A stretch of DNA of 64,000 nucleotides, from assembly GCA_018136815.1 (NCBI GenBank), contig CM030933.1, forward strand, positions 1,178,001 through 1,242,000, read 5' to 3'. This DNA comes from Isochrysis galbana (taxonomy: Eukaryota > Haptophyta > Isochrysidales > Isochrysidaceae). Below are positions 19,986-29,901 of this stretch, one piece after another. Numbering within the stretch: position 1 is the stretch's first letter; each line of letters begins with the position of its first letter. A program made the position numbers and the translations under genes. The notes beneath the pieces are model-generated. The model saw only the letters and a program-made list of their open reading frames with translations. It did no database searches and was not told the DNA's origin.

Positions 19986-20705
19986 GAGCGCCCTCTCTCT
20001 TTCTCTCGAAAGAGAAGGGAAGTTTCCCCACCTTTCTTCCTCCCAGGCGCCTCGCAAATAAATAGGTTTAATTTGCTATCTCTACAGCGGTTCTTTATCT
20101 GCTTCTGGGGGCAATCAGGTTTAATTTACGACCTCTTCGTATCTCCCCCTTAGGCACATCGCACTCCTTTCGTCTTATTTGGTAGGTCTCTTGGAATCTT
20201 GTGCGGCAGGATTGCCCCTCGTTTCCGTTATGGTGCGATTCCCCTTCCAGACGGGATCGCCGACAGATCGCCTTCTGATCGTCGTCCGTCGTCGTCTGGC
20301 CGGAGTGTTTGGGTTTGATTTTAGTCGAGTTACGTGAGAAAGTCGTGGGGCGAGAGTCGGGGTGTTTTCCTGGGTGTCGTTGTCCGTCGTCCTGTCGCCA
20401 GTCGTCATCCGTCGTCGCTCTCGCTCTCGTCGCTCTCGCTCTCGTAACACTCAGACCCTACAATCTCGCCTCGCCTCACCAGCCCCTGCCATCACAGCCC
20501 TCCTCACACTCACCCTCGCCTCTCGCTACTCGCTCGATGTCGCTCTCGCCGCCGTCCTCGCCCTCGCTCAAGCCCGCCTGCCCGCCTTCCTCTGCTGACG
20601 AGCCTCAGCCCGTCAGCACCTCCGAACTCGTCTCCTCCGCCGCGCCTGCCGCCGGCATGGCCCCTTCCTCATTGCCCTCAGGCCCTATGGGCCACTCCAA
20701 TTCGT
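19986..20705 (+). mobile_element. Retroelement 5' region (LTR-like plus gag start), truncated
   Basis: Colinear with the reverse of 25830-26530 and 48722-49436; the first part also matches 59100-59340. It begins at the GAGCGC..CTCTCTCTTTCTCTCG block. It runs through TTAGGCACATCGC and the GGGGTGTTTTCCTGGGTGTC leader into a Ser/Pro-rich open frame (MSLSPPSSPSLKPACPPSS). The end at CCAATTCGTC coincides with that of the 48.7-kb copy. No reverse transcriptase follows. Confidence 0.55.
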
Positions 20706-20890
20706 CACTGGCGCTCCTGGGCCTCAGGGGCCCCCGCTCTGCACCTGTCTGCCTGTCGAACAGGGGGGAGGGGGGGTTGGAGCGATGGGCTGGCCACGAG
20801 GGGCCAGGACGCGCGAATCAGGCGAGCCTGTCAGGGAGAGAGTGGGTCAGCAGGGCGGTGGCCTCCTGGCAAGCCATCAGGCATGTGTCG
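20706..20890 (-). repeat. R2 repeat fragment
   Basis: Reverse of the R2 core: GCGCTCCTGGGCCTCAGG, GGTTGGAGCGATGGGCTGGC and GGCAAGCCATCAGGCATG. It abuts the retroelement end at 20705. Confidence 0.6.
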
Positions 20891-22195
20891 AGTCGAGCGG
20901 AGCCGGAGGGCTCTGGGCCACTCCGTCGCGAGCGGCACCGGCGGTTAGCGCGGCGCCTTGGCCCTCCTCCCCGCCGGGAGTCGGGTGAATGAAATTCTGG
21001 ATGGGGTCGGGCATCCCCATTTGGGTGTCTGGACTGGGAACGAACGGCGAACGAAGGGCTGTGGGGCGGTGAGGTGCTCCTAGCGGCCCTAGTGTGTTGG
21101 ATAGTAAGAGATTGTTAGACCTACAAAGAACTCTTCCCTCAGGGAGGGAGCCGAGGCTGCTTGAGTGCAGCGACGCAGCGAACAACGACGGACAACGGAG
21201 CTGAGAACAACAGGTTACACCGACTCACGAACACACCGGAATCATTCACCCAAACCAAGCAACTTATCAAGCAACCGCGACCCCAAATCACCGATAACTC
21301 AAACACGTCGCGAGAGACGGAGAGAGAGAGCGAGAGAGAGAGAGAGACTCCACAGCGACGGCCGGAGCGTGTCTCCGTTGTAACTTCCCACGTAGCGGAG
21401 AGTCCGAAGGGGAGCGTCCTGTCGCGCGACCACGGCGATCACTTTGGATACAGATCGCGACGAGATATCTTCACGACCGAATAAATCTTGCCGTTGAGCG
21501 TGAACCTTCTAGACGCTTCTAACGAACAACCCTGAGTAGCAACCAAGGGGAAGAAACACCAAAGGGGCCAAGGCTTGCATGTAACTTGCATCAAGGGGAA
21601 AGATTCCCTCACCTAGGAAGCGAACCTACACCGGTCTCCAAGGGGAGATGGCAAATTAAACCTCAAATCTCTCGAGCGGATAGAGCAACCGACTCGCTCG
21701 CCAAAAACCTTGACCGAGAAGAAAGAAGCTAGGACCTACAAGCCAAGGGTAGCGGACCTAGGGAATGTGAGAGGAAATTTCCGAACGCCAACGCCAAACG
21801 CCGAACGCGGGAAGGCAACGAAACCCTAACCAGGCCAAGCAGAACCTACGAAGAACAGGCCTGGACGACAACGAAAGTGAGCAGGTCCCAAGAAAGAACC
21901 GGAACCCAACAAGAAACGACAAGCCTTGCAAGAAGCTAAACAAGCCTTCACAAGGTAACCTGAGAGCCTGAGACAAGCGCGCAGCGAGTGACAGGCGACC
22001 TGGCTCCTTTGGGTCAAGATTACCCGAAAGGAGGAAACCTGGAATCTAGACCTGACAAACAGGCTAGAAGGAACGAAACGAGAACTCGAATTCTAGGTCG
22101 CTAGGGACGAACCCTACCAACCTAGATGTACCTGAGCTTCACCGTGTGGCCGCACGGCGAAGGACCTGGAAACAAGAGCCTGGAAATCGCATCAT
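20891..22195. other. Repeat-like, no intact gene
   Basis: A purine-rich, low-CpG stretch. AGATGTACCTGAGCTTCACC..GTGTGGCCGCACGGCGAA (22124-22165) recurs in reverse at about 58900-58945, so it is part of a dispersed element, perhaps the internal region of the retroelement. No conserved protein was found on either strand. Confidence 0.4.
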
Positions 22196-22199
22196 CTAA

Positions 22200-22318
22200 G
22201 ATGAATGCGACAGCATGCCAGGAGGATGGGTGGTTCCTCCCCCACGGCAGGGGAGGAGTGGAGAGAGGGGGGGGCTCGTGCCCCCCCATGGGCGAACCAA
22301 GTATAAACTTAGTTGAAT
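22200..22318 (-). repeat. R2 repeat terminal fragment
   Basis: Reverse of the R2 left end: GCATGCCAGGAGGATGGGTG, GGAGGAGTGGAGAGAG and AACCAAGTATAAACTTAGTTG. Confidence 0.65.
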
Positions 22319-22562
22319 ACTCCGTTTCAAAATACGTCTATCGCTCCCGCGGCGGGCGCCGCGGTTCTTTACCGGTAGAGCCCCAGAGCGTGTGCAAGGG
22401 AGGGGCAAGGGGGGAGGAGAATCGCACCATTTTCTGGCGAAGATTTTCGTGGCGGCAGGTGGCCCCCCTGGGAGTTTTGTTGTGGGCTTTGGAAAATGGT
22501 CAAAAACTGTCACCCCCCCCATATTAGTACTTAAAATGCCCTGTTTGACCGCCCTAGAAATA
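22319..22562 (+). repeat. R3 repeat copy
   Basis: Starts at ACTCCGTTTCAAAATACGTC and matches 8940-9160 through GGTAGAGCCCCAGAGCG, CACCATTTTCTGGCG, CATATTAGTACTTAAAATG and TTTGACCGCCCTAG. No coding sequence. Confidence 0.5.
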
Positions 22563-22830
22563 TGCACTATGCACACAAATTATACCAGATACCAGGGCCT
22601 GACTGGTGCCCTCCGCACCCCGCATAGTGAGTGATCGGGGTGTTAGATCCATTCGGACTCTAAGTGTTCACCTAGTAAGCGAGTAGCCAAAAATCTTCAG
22701 ATGGATTTAAAATTGAAACACTCCGGCAGTAAAATTTTGTGGAGGCCAATGGAACGACATTGACTACTCCTGGAATCCTCACACAAAATGGACACGCTCG
22801 ACAGTAGCGAGTGACATGCGAAAAATGACC

Positions 22831-23643
22831 CTAGCATAGCATAGCACACATTTGTTTTCTATGCCGAACCTCAAACGAGAACGACGTTTCCATTCCACAT
22901 CTGGAAGGCATGCAAGCCGCAAGACCTGGTTTAACCTCACGAGGCAATGGCGTCAAGTGGTGGTAGATGGAGACCGTCATTGATCTCAGCCAAGCTAATG
23001 TTTGCAGATGAAGGCGGAGCAGCGCGAGTGAGAGCAAGAGATGCAGCTGAGGCATCGGCAGGGGGTATTCCAACTGCGGGGAATCGGTCCAGCACAACGC
23101 TGCGGGTTGAAGACCGTAAGGCCGTTGCCCCAGCTGCTCCTCTTGATCGTCACTCATCAGTCCGGCGTCTATCAGACGCCGGCGCAACTCCGCATTCTCT
23201 GTCTGCAATCTCTCAACTTGAGCCTGCAATGACTCCAGGTGCTCCTTCTTCCGCGCACGAGACGTTGCCGCCGCTCGTCGATTTCGCGCCATTCGTTGGG
23301 CTTTCCGTGCAGCATCTTCAGCAGTAGGGTTCATCTTATTCGCAGCTTCGTCACTCGATCGCTTCCGCGGATTGCGCCGAGTCGTCTTGGTATATGTGGT
23401 GGTGTTCATGAGTGCAGCCTCGAGCGCGCTCTGTCCGTTCTCCTCTGAATCGGCAAAGTCCATGTGTAAGCCATCAAAATCAGCATTGCCGAAGATGGAG
23501 ATGTCTTCAGTAGTTGTGCTGTGCGGAGACGATGGCGACTCGAGCAAGGATGGTTCCTTCAGCCCCGGGATACCGGGCAGATCATCCATGAGCGACATTA
23601 GTTCGCTGATCTCGAGCGCTGGTATGGGCTCAACCTCCACCAT
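22831..23643 (-). CDS. bZIP transcription factor, XBP1/HAC1-like, with IRE1-type cryptic intron
   Basis: The ATG at 23643 opens a 270-codon frame to 22831. An acidic N-terminal region is followed by a bZIP at about 113-157: basic region KAQRMARNRRAAATSRARKK with the N-x7-R signature N121/R129, then a zipper with L139, L146, L153 and Asn150 at an 'a' position. About 23 residues past the zipper the mRNA carries two hairpins with CCG|CAG loops, 26 nt apart (23102-23077). Removing the 26 nt gives 226 aa ending at 22937, with a new tail containing SLALTRAAPPSSANISLAE. The unspliced frame instead encodes a hydrophobic stretch at about 200-219. This layout matches XBP1 (animals), HAC1 (fungi) and bZIP60 (plants), the IRE1-spliced regulators of the unfolded protein response. 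bZIP identity is clear; UPR function and splicing are inferred. Confidence 0.85.
   Translation of the reverse strand: MVEVEPIPALEISELMSLMDDLPGIPGLKEPSLLESPSSPHSTTTEDISIFGNADFDGLHMDFADSEENGQSALEAALMNTTTYTKTTRRNPRKRSSDEAANKMNPTAEDAARKAQRMARNRRAAATSRARKKEHLESLQAQVERLQTENAELRRRLIDAGLMSDDQEEQLGQRPYGLQPAALCWTDSPQLEYPLPMPQLHLLLSLALLRLHLQTLAWLRSMTVSIYHHLTPLPREVKPGLAACMPSRCGMETSFSFEVRHRKQMCAMLC
23077..23102 (-). promoter_or_regulatory. Predicted IRE1-dependent 26-nt unconventional intron
   Basis: On the minus strand the 5' hairpin is CAAC[CCGCAGC]GTTG (23109-23095), a 7-nt loop identical to the animal XBP1 5' loop. The 3' hairpin is ATTCC[CCGCAGTT]GGAAT (23084-23067), a perfect 5-bp stem with an 8-nt loop. 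Cutting each loop after CCG, as IRE1 does, releases exactly 26 nt, the XBP1 intron length in animals, and shifts the reading frame. No GT..AG ends are present, so the spliceosome would not remove it. The 8-nt second loop is one base longer than the usual 7. Confidence 0.75.
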
Positions 23644-24540
23644 GAAGCCTGCTGAAGCGAACGGCAGTGGGGAGGAGCACGTGAAACATGGTGCAAGCAG
23701 GGGAGGCCTGCAAGATGTGCGAGAAGGGCAACAAGAAGGTCGGGGGAGTGGAGGGTGGCAAGCAAGTCGATGCCGTTAGGCCTGTGCGACGAGCCGGTGC
23801 AACGCTGGCGGTCGGCACCATCCCACCTGTGATGAGGGGGGGCGGTGGCGTCTGGCCCCCGGATTCCCTCTCCCCGTGCCTGCTCGGGACCGCGACGCGT
23901 CGAAAGGCGGCAAGGGCGTGCGCGGGGGGGAAACTTTTGGCCGCGCGAAAGATCCGCCTTGTTCTTCTCTCGTCTCGGTCTCCCCGGCTTCCAGACAACT
24001 CCACGAGGAAACTTCGAGCGTTCTAACCGTCGTGACTACAAAAGAAACTGCTCGCTCCATCCTCCTGCGTCGCACCCCATCTCGAAGGGGCCGGGGGTCG
24101 AGGGCCCCAAAATCGTAAAATCCTTGCGGGGGGATAGCGACCCAACGCTCGCCGTACAGAGGCTAAATAAAAAGGAAGGACTTCCCTCGCCGGCCGGCCC
24201 GAAGCACCTTCTCCGAGGTCGTCGGGCCAGTCTCCCTCGCAACTATCGTTAAAACGATAGGGTCATGGATTGAGCGCGCGACGCTCCCCTCTCCCTCCCC
24301 TGCAGTACTGGGCGGTTAAACAGGGTTTTTATTAGGGGGTAAAAATATCACCTCAGAGTGGTGAGGAAAATTATTTGAGGAGTTTTTCAGCAGTCAGTAG
24401 AAGGTTCTCACTATCACTACACGGTCCGACGATCCTACCTCCTACCGCCCAGTGACAACATCAATATCAATATGTGACGCGATACCTGGCACCTGGCACC
24501 TGGCGTCAATTTTGTTTTTACTGTAACTTGGTGATTATCT
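23644..24540. promoter_or_regulatory. Upstream region of the bZIP gene
   Basis: GC-rich; presumably promoter and 5' UTR. It has a perfect short inverted repeat CTATCGTTAAAACGATAG at 24243-24260 and three tandem CCTGGCA units near 24485-24503. Open frames here are not supported by any recognised protein. No ER-stress element (CCAAT-N9-CCACG) was noticed. Confidence 0.35.
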
Positions 24541-24559
24541 CACGTTAGAGACTCACCCG

Positions 24560-26344
24560 AGGGGACCTCCCGAGCCGCCATCACCTGGTATTCGAGTGGG
24601 GCACTAGCGGAATCGGAATAGGCTTTGCGGTGGCGCCCATAGTGGCGCAGCCACTGCGCAAGAATGTCCGGTTCATCGGACAGGGCTGGGTCCGCGGGAG
24701 GAGCGGCGTGACGTTTAGCATGACGTCGACTCTCCCGGCTCCTGTGATGGCCTGGTTTAGACTTAGAGGCGGGGGGACGGAGAGATCGGCGAGAGTTAGA
24801 ATGTAATCCTTCGGGGGTTCGGGGGCCATCATAGACGGCCGTCCCTCCCAAGTATTATAGCTTTTGCCTGCGGTGGTATAGTTGCCACCCTTGGCGCGGC
24901 GAGGCTTGCGGCGCGAGTCCGTAGACTCGGATGACCCATCGGACTCCGAGTCGCTGGTCGGCGAAGAGTTAGATGAACGCGGGCTGGAGACCGGAGACGA
25001 AGACGAGGAAGACGAAGAGGTAGGAGAACTGTAGCGGCGGCGGCGGCGGTCCTTCTTCTTGTCCTTATAAGCCTTCTTAGATTTCGATGAGGAGCGAGGG
25101 AGCGGCGGTGGCGGAGGCAAAACCATTGCACCGCCATCTTCGGATGGAGGCGGAGGCGGGCTAGCTGCCTGGACTGGTGTATGTAGGAGGGAGTCGGCCC
25201 CGTTCAATCGCGCTGGTGACCACGGCAAGCTGCTGAGAGAATTGTGCGGCCATGGCCTGCATGAGCTCGATATAACGCAGCTCGACGGGGTTGAGCCCCG
25301 GTGAAGCCGAAGAAGTTGGCGGCGGGACCGTAGCAGACGGTGGAGAAGGAGAGAGATGAAGAAGGGAGTCGGGCAGCAGGCCCGGGGCCTCTCCACAACG
25401 AGACGGCTGGCTTGGCGCGACCGAGGTGACCGAGAGGCGTTCGAGCGAGGTGTTATAGGGCTCGTAGGCTGCCTCCGAGTCCGATGGTAATGGTGGTGGT
25501 GCCTCGAGGCACGCGCTAGAAGAGGGGAGGAATCCTTCCAGAGGATTATCCTCACCCTGGTCCCTGGTGAGACTCGGGCTTGGACCTGTCTCCCATGGGC
25601 TCCGGCGGCGAAGGCGGAGATGATGGTGGGGGGACCGCAGAGAGATCAGGAGGAGAGGAAAGGGAGGGCATCGCCTCCCACTGCGAGGGTGGTGGTGGAT
25701 GTCCGTCCGGAGAGGAGAAAGGGGCAGGGCAGGCATGATGCCCGACTCTGCAGAAGTGGGGGAGACCCCCATTGAGACGTCCAGCGCGGGACGCACCGAA
25801 TGAGATTCTACACCTGACGAATTGGCGTGGCCCATAGGGCCTGAGGGCAATGAGGAAGGGACAAAGCCGGCGGCAGGCGCGGTGAGGGAGACCACTTCAG
25901 AGGTGCTGACGGGCTGAAGCCCGTCAGCAGAGGAAGGCGGGCAGGCGGGCTTGAGCGAGGGCGAGGACGGCGGCGAGAGCGACATCGAGCGAGCGGCGAG
26001 AGGCGAGGGTGAGTGTGAGGAGGGCTGTGATGGCAGGGGCTGGCGAGGAGAGGCGAGGCTGTAGGGTATGAGTGTTACGAGAGCGAGAGCGACGAGAGCG
26101 AGAACGACGGATGACGACTGACGACAGGACGACGGACAACGACACCCAGGAAAACACTCCGACTCTCGCCCCACGACTTTCTCACATAACTCGACTGAAA
26201 TCAAACCCAAACACTCCGGCCAGACGACGACGGACGACGATCAGAAGGCGATCTGTCGGCGATCCCGTCTGGAAGGGGAATCGCACCATAACGGAAACGA
26301 GAGGCAATCTTGCTACGCAGGATTCCAAAAGACTTACCGAATAA
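24560..26344 (-). mobile_element. Retroelement gag-like region, minus strand
   Basis: Two overlapping frames, about 26210-25161 and 25170-24581, encode a Ser/Pro-rich protein with a helical segment VELRYIELMQAMAAQFSQQL. After a frame change they encode basic and Ser-rich tracts (KKAYKDKKKDRRRRR) and NYTTAGKSYNTWEGRPSMMA. This looks like a retrotransposon Gag. The first 500 bp match the 20-kb and 49-kb copies. The two frames could be one gene with a frameshift near 25170. No protease, RT or integrase was found downstream. Confidence 0.5.
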
Positions 26345-26660
26345 GACGAGAGGAGTGCGATGTGCCTAAGGGGAAGATGCGATGAGATTGCAAATTAAAC
26401 CTGATTGCCCCCAGAAGCAGATAAAGAAGCGCAGGGAAGATAGCAAATTATACCTATTTGCGAGGCGCCTGGGAGGAAGAAAGGTGAGGAAACTTCCCTT
26501 CTCTTTCGAGAGAAAGAGAGAGAGCGCTCCATCCATGCATCCAAGCGAAGCTTTTTTTGACCGAGAACGAGAACGAGAGAATTATAACGATAAATGCCAA
26601 ACGACGAAGAGAAGAGCGAAGCCTAACGAGTGTCGATTCGCGAATGCGCCACGGAGGGGG
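26345..26660 (-). mobile_element. LTR-like/5' leader segment of the retroelement
   Basis: ATTAAACCTGATTGCCCCCA, GCAAATTATACCTATTTGCG and CTCTTTCGAGAGAAAGAGAG recur at 19990-20150 (reverse), 49280-49436 and 59110-59300. The 59-kb copy stands alone, as expected for a solo LTR. Exact LTR borders are not resolved. Confidence 0.5.
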
Positions 26661-26699
26661 GCCGAATACTTTTCCGCACGTGGTCTTCGGAGGCTTGAA

Positions 26700-27427
26700 A
26701 TTGGCCATTTAAATTTCGTAGGAGGACCCCCCCCCCCTCTTTTTGCTGATCTCTCATACTAGAACCTATTGGGAACTTATTTAGGCCTCCGTGCTCTGTT
26801 TGCCCGTTACCGGTTTTGCCTCCGCACCCCCCCGTGATTGACCGGGTCTATGGTCTATTGTCTATTGCTATCTAGTATCTAGGAGGCGCGGGAGCTTGAC
26901 AACCGGCATTGAAACGTGGAGGATCAGGGCTCGTTCTCGCGTCTCGCGTTTCCGCTCCGGAGTTTTGTTTTTAATTTCATTTTTGACTTTGCAGTCTAGG
27001 CACTGACATCAGTATATCAGCTCCTCGGGAGCTGATACTCTAATACGGATGTATCCGTACTAGTACTGACATCAGACTTCAATATTGACAGCCCAACTAG
27101 GGCAAGGACGAGCAAGCACCCCCCCCCTATGACCCCTACTCTAAGAGTATGTTGGGAGAGAAGGGGTGTGAGTAAGGGATAAAGGCGTTGGCTGCGGGAC
27201 CCCTCTCGTGGGAAGTTCCCTAGTAGCCGTAGCGGACACCTTCAAGAATTTTTACCACATCGTATCCACCGTTCACGCCGATGCTGTTGCAGACGATGAT
27301 GCTCGGAAGCAAAAGGAAACGCCTCCATATCCATCATATAGGCAACTGACATTCATCGCATTGGATTACTGCCTAGTGAAAGTTTATAGTACACCAATGT
27401 ATCCAGTCGTCGCGTCAATTGAAGCAA
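26700..27427. other. Intergenic with inverted-repeat cluster
   Basis: 27005-27085 contains ATCAGCTCC..GGGAGCTGAT, TACGGATGTATCCGTA and two direct ACTGACATCAG(T/A) copies at about 27001 and 27064. The two palindromes lie between the direct repeats. No gene is recognised in this stretch. Confidence 0.45.
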
Positions 27428-29305
27428 CTATTGCTCCTTCCGTTTTCCAACCGGGGTCGAAAAATCGAGGCAGAGCCAGCCGCACTGCGGTGCAACAAAG
27501 AAGTTTGATAGCTCCTTCTGCATCCGCCGTTGGATGCGCGCTGCAGGGTAGTCTGCCTGGAGGAAAGCGACGCGCGTCCGAACGTCGGCCTTGCTAAAGA
27601 GGCTGCGATTCCCACTAGGTGGTAGAGATTCCAAGCGCTTTCCGTCAGCAGAGAACAACGCGAGCAATATCCCGACAACCACGGTAGGCGCGCGATCGTC
27701 TCCGCGGTCGCAAAAGACGAGGACCCTCTCGCCTTTTTGTAATCGCTCGTGTGCAAACCGTATTGCCTCAGGTAGCACGTTTACTTGCCAGTGGTTCCTA
27801 CGCGGTTGTGCTCGCTTGCCGTCGCGAATAGGCAAGTGGCAGTAGGCCCCCGAGAAATGTGACCAAGGGCAGTTGGTTCCATCACCATCAAACTCCACGG
27901 GTTCGCTGATAGGGGACAATGTTGTAAGTTCCGAGGCATCAGCATGGGCGCGCTCACACCTGCTTGCAGCAACGGCTTCCTCACCTCCGATATCCATCGA
28001 GCTGTCACTCTCTGCGTCCACAGGAGACCCCACATTCAGAAATGCCATGTTCGGCTGATCTACCATTCCAGCTGCTGCCTCCTTGTCTCCAAGCAACAGC
28101 CCACTATCCCAAAGTTGCACCACACGAGAAGCCAAGTCAGGGAAAGCGCTGTGACCAGCGACGCCGTCGGCAGCTTCTGCCTCACAAAGCGCATCGCAGC
28201 ATTCAATCTCAACCTTTTCACCATCGCCTGAGGTCCGCGATAGATGTTGAGGCGCACTAGGACAACCAAAAGGAGCATTGGTTGCCGTCATCCCGGGTTC
28301 GCCCTGCTGAAAAGCTTCCAGCTCCTCCTCGGCCTCCTCGTGAGAGAAGAATTCCGCGATCCGAAGCACCCGATCAGCACAGCGCCACCATTGTTGGGCG
28401 CGCAGCTTGCGCGCCCAGTTCTCCTCATCATCTCCCGCACCTTGAATGTAGGTCCAAGAATGTGTCTCCCGCGCTGTCTCGGCGTCAATCACCCGAGATG
28501 CGGAAAGGCACACAATCCAGCACGCTTTGCCATCTAGTGGTGGAGCAACAAGCGGCTCGCCTGCTGCAAGCCAGAATGGCACAAGAGGGGCTGGCAAAGT
28601 TTGCACCAGACGATCTACAATGGGCAACAGAGCGGGACTGCTGAACGCCGACACAGCATGCTCCACGAGCTTCTCTATTTGCGACACCTCCGAGGGAGGT
28701 ATCCAGCACGGTAGCCTCAACGAGCTATCCCAGTGGTCTTCCCAAGGATTGCTGGACGCGCCTCTGTGAGCCTCAGTGGATGGGCCGCAGGCATTGCTAT
28801 TCTTGCCCACATCCTCACTAACATTTGTGGCTGAATTATTGCGCAAGTGTGCACGTCGACAGGCGACTGCCTTGTTGACCACACAACACCAGATTGGGAT
28901 TGTCTTTGTGAGGGCATCTGGAAAGCGTTTTCCTGAGCGCGTGGCGTCGACGACCAAGGCCATCCCGTGTTTTGCGGCGGCTAGAGCAACGTTGAGGTTG
29001 ATTCGTGAGAGCGAGAATCCCCAGTGACCCACATGGCCATCGGTGGACTTAAAGTAGCAATGGCCAGATGAAATGTCGGGTTGCACATACCACACGCCGC
29101 AGCGCAGGTTGGCAAAGGCGGGTGGCTTGCCGAGGAAGGCATGCACCTCCTTGACATATGCCGCGTCGAGGCTGATGGAGCGCAGGTGGCTCAGCCGGTC
29201 TCGGCGCAGCTGCTGCTTGAGACGGCGTGTCACCTTCCATGTGGTGTGGCCGAGCGCCGCATCGCGCTCAAGCTCATCGAGTTCCTCTTGCTGGTGCGCC
29301 CACAT
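27428..29305 (-). CDS. RIT1: Initiator tRNA 2'-O-ribosyl phosphate transferase (Rit1 family)
   Basis: 625 aa, single exon, from the ATG at 29305 (the frame is open further upstream but has no ATG). The N-terminal half holds the Rit1 signature: LRSISLDAAYV, NLRCGVWYVQP, CYFKSTDGHVGHWGFSLSR, VVDATRSGKRFPDALTKTIP and IWCCVVNKAV. The C-terminal part, about 520-610, is a DUSP-like domain with VLVFCDRGDDRAPTVVVGIL, in the family position. Rit1 modifies A64 of initiator tRNA-Met with phosphoribose in plants and fungi, which keeps it out of elongation. A long acidic linker separates the domains. Divergent from PDZ-like gene 1. Confidence 0.9.
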   Translation of the reverse strand: MWAHQQEELDELERDAALGHTTWKVTRRLKQQLRRDRLSHLRSISLDAAYVKEVHAFLGKPPAFANLRCGVWYVQPDISSGHCYFKSTDGHVGHWGFSLSRINLNVALAAAKHGMALVVDATRSGKRFPDALTKTIPIWCCVVNKAVACRRAHLRNNSATNVSEDVGKNSNACGPSTEAHRGASSNPWEDHWDSSLRLPCWIPPSEVSQIEKLVEHAVSAFSSPALLPIVDRLVQTLPAPLVPFWLAAGEPLVAPPLDGKACWIVCLSASRVIDAETARETHSWTYIQGAGDDEENWARKLRAQQWWRCADRVLRIAEFFSHEEAEEELEAFQQGEPGMTATNAPFGCPSAPQHLSRTSGDGEKVEIECCDALCEAEAADGVAGHSAFPDLASRVVQLWDSGLLLGDKEAAAGMVDQPNMAFLNVGSPVDAESDSSMDIGGEEAVAASRCERAHADASELTTLSPISEPVEFDGDGTNCPWSHFSGAYCHLPIRDGKRAQPRRNHWQVNVLPEAIRFAHERLQKGERVLVFCDRGDDRAPTVVVGILLALFSADGKRLESLPPSGNRSLFSKADVRTRVAFLQADYPAARIQRRMQKELSNFFVAPQCGWLCLDFSTPVGKRKEQ

Positions 29306-29901
29306 GGCGTGCGCCCCGGGATACGGAGGCAGTCGCTGCTCGGATGACTCCACCCGCGCCAACTCCTTCACTCCCTTCCTACCTCCCACCCTCTATCTCT
29401 CTCGCTCTCGCTCGCTCTCTCCCTCTACCCCTCTCGTTCTCGCTCTCCCCTCCCTCCCTCCGCCCGCCTTCCCTCCCTCTCTCCCCCTCTCTCCCCCTGC
29501 TGGCCAGCCTCCCGCTCTCTCTACCTACCTCGTAGCTGTCGCCATCGCGCGAGAGCGCCTGATGAGAGAGAGGCGGTGTCGGAGTTTTCAGGTTGTGTGG
29601 GTTTTCACATTATGGATACCACTTATTACAAAACCCATCGGTGCGCAAGCCCCCGACTCCCGACTCCCAACAGGTGCTCTTCTAGAGTACTCCTAGAGTA
29701 CTCCTACAGGGGAAGACAACCTAGAGCCCTAGACTAGCTCTACTCTAGAGTAGAGCTCTAGAGTACTCTTAGGAGTAGAGAAGTTGCCGCTGCACCAGGA
29801 AAAAAACACTGAGGAGCAAAGAGAGAATAGACGGGGAAGAAGAGAAAGGAGAGAGAGAGTGCGGGGAAAGAGAGAGAGAGTCCGGCCTCTCCTCCCCTCC
29901 G
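29306..29901. promoter_or_regulatory. Divergent promoter region RIT1 / PDZ-like gene 1
   Basis: 29370-29540 is a CT-rich (pyrimidine) tract next to RIT1. 29680-29780 is crowded with AGAGTACTCCT, CTCTACTCTAGAGTAGAG and GAGTACTCTTAGGAGTAGAG palindromes based on CTAGAGTA, close to the other start. Confidence 0.45.

Noticed and set aside
23077-23102. Ordinary spliceosomal intron or sequencing deletion in the bZIP gene
   Set aside because: The ends are CAG..CCG rather than GT..AG, and both loops plus the 26-nt spacing fit IRE1 cleavage far better than chance; kept as a finding instead.
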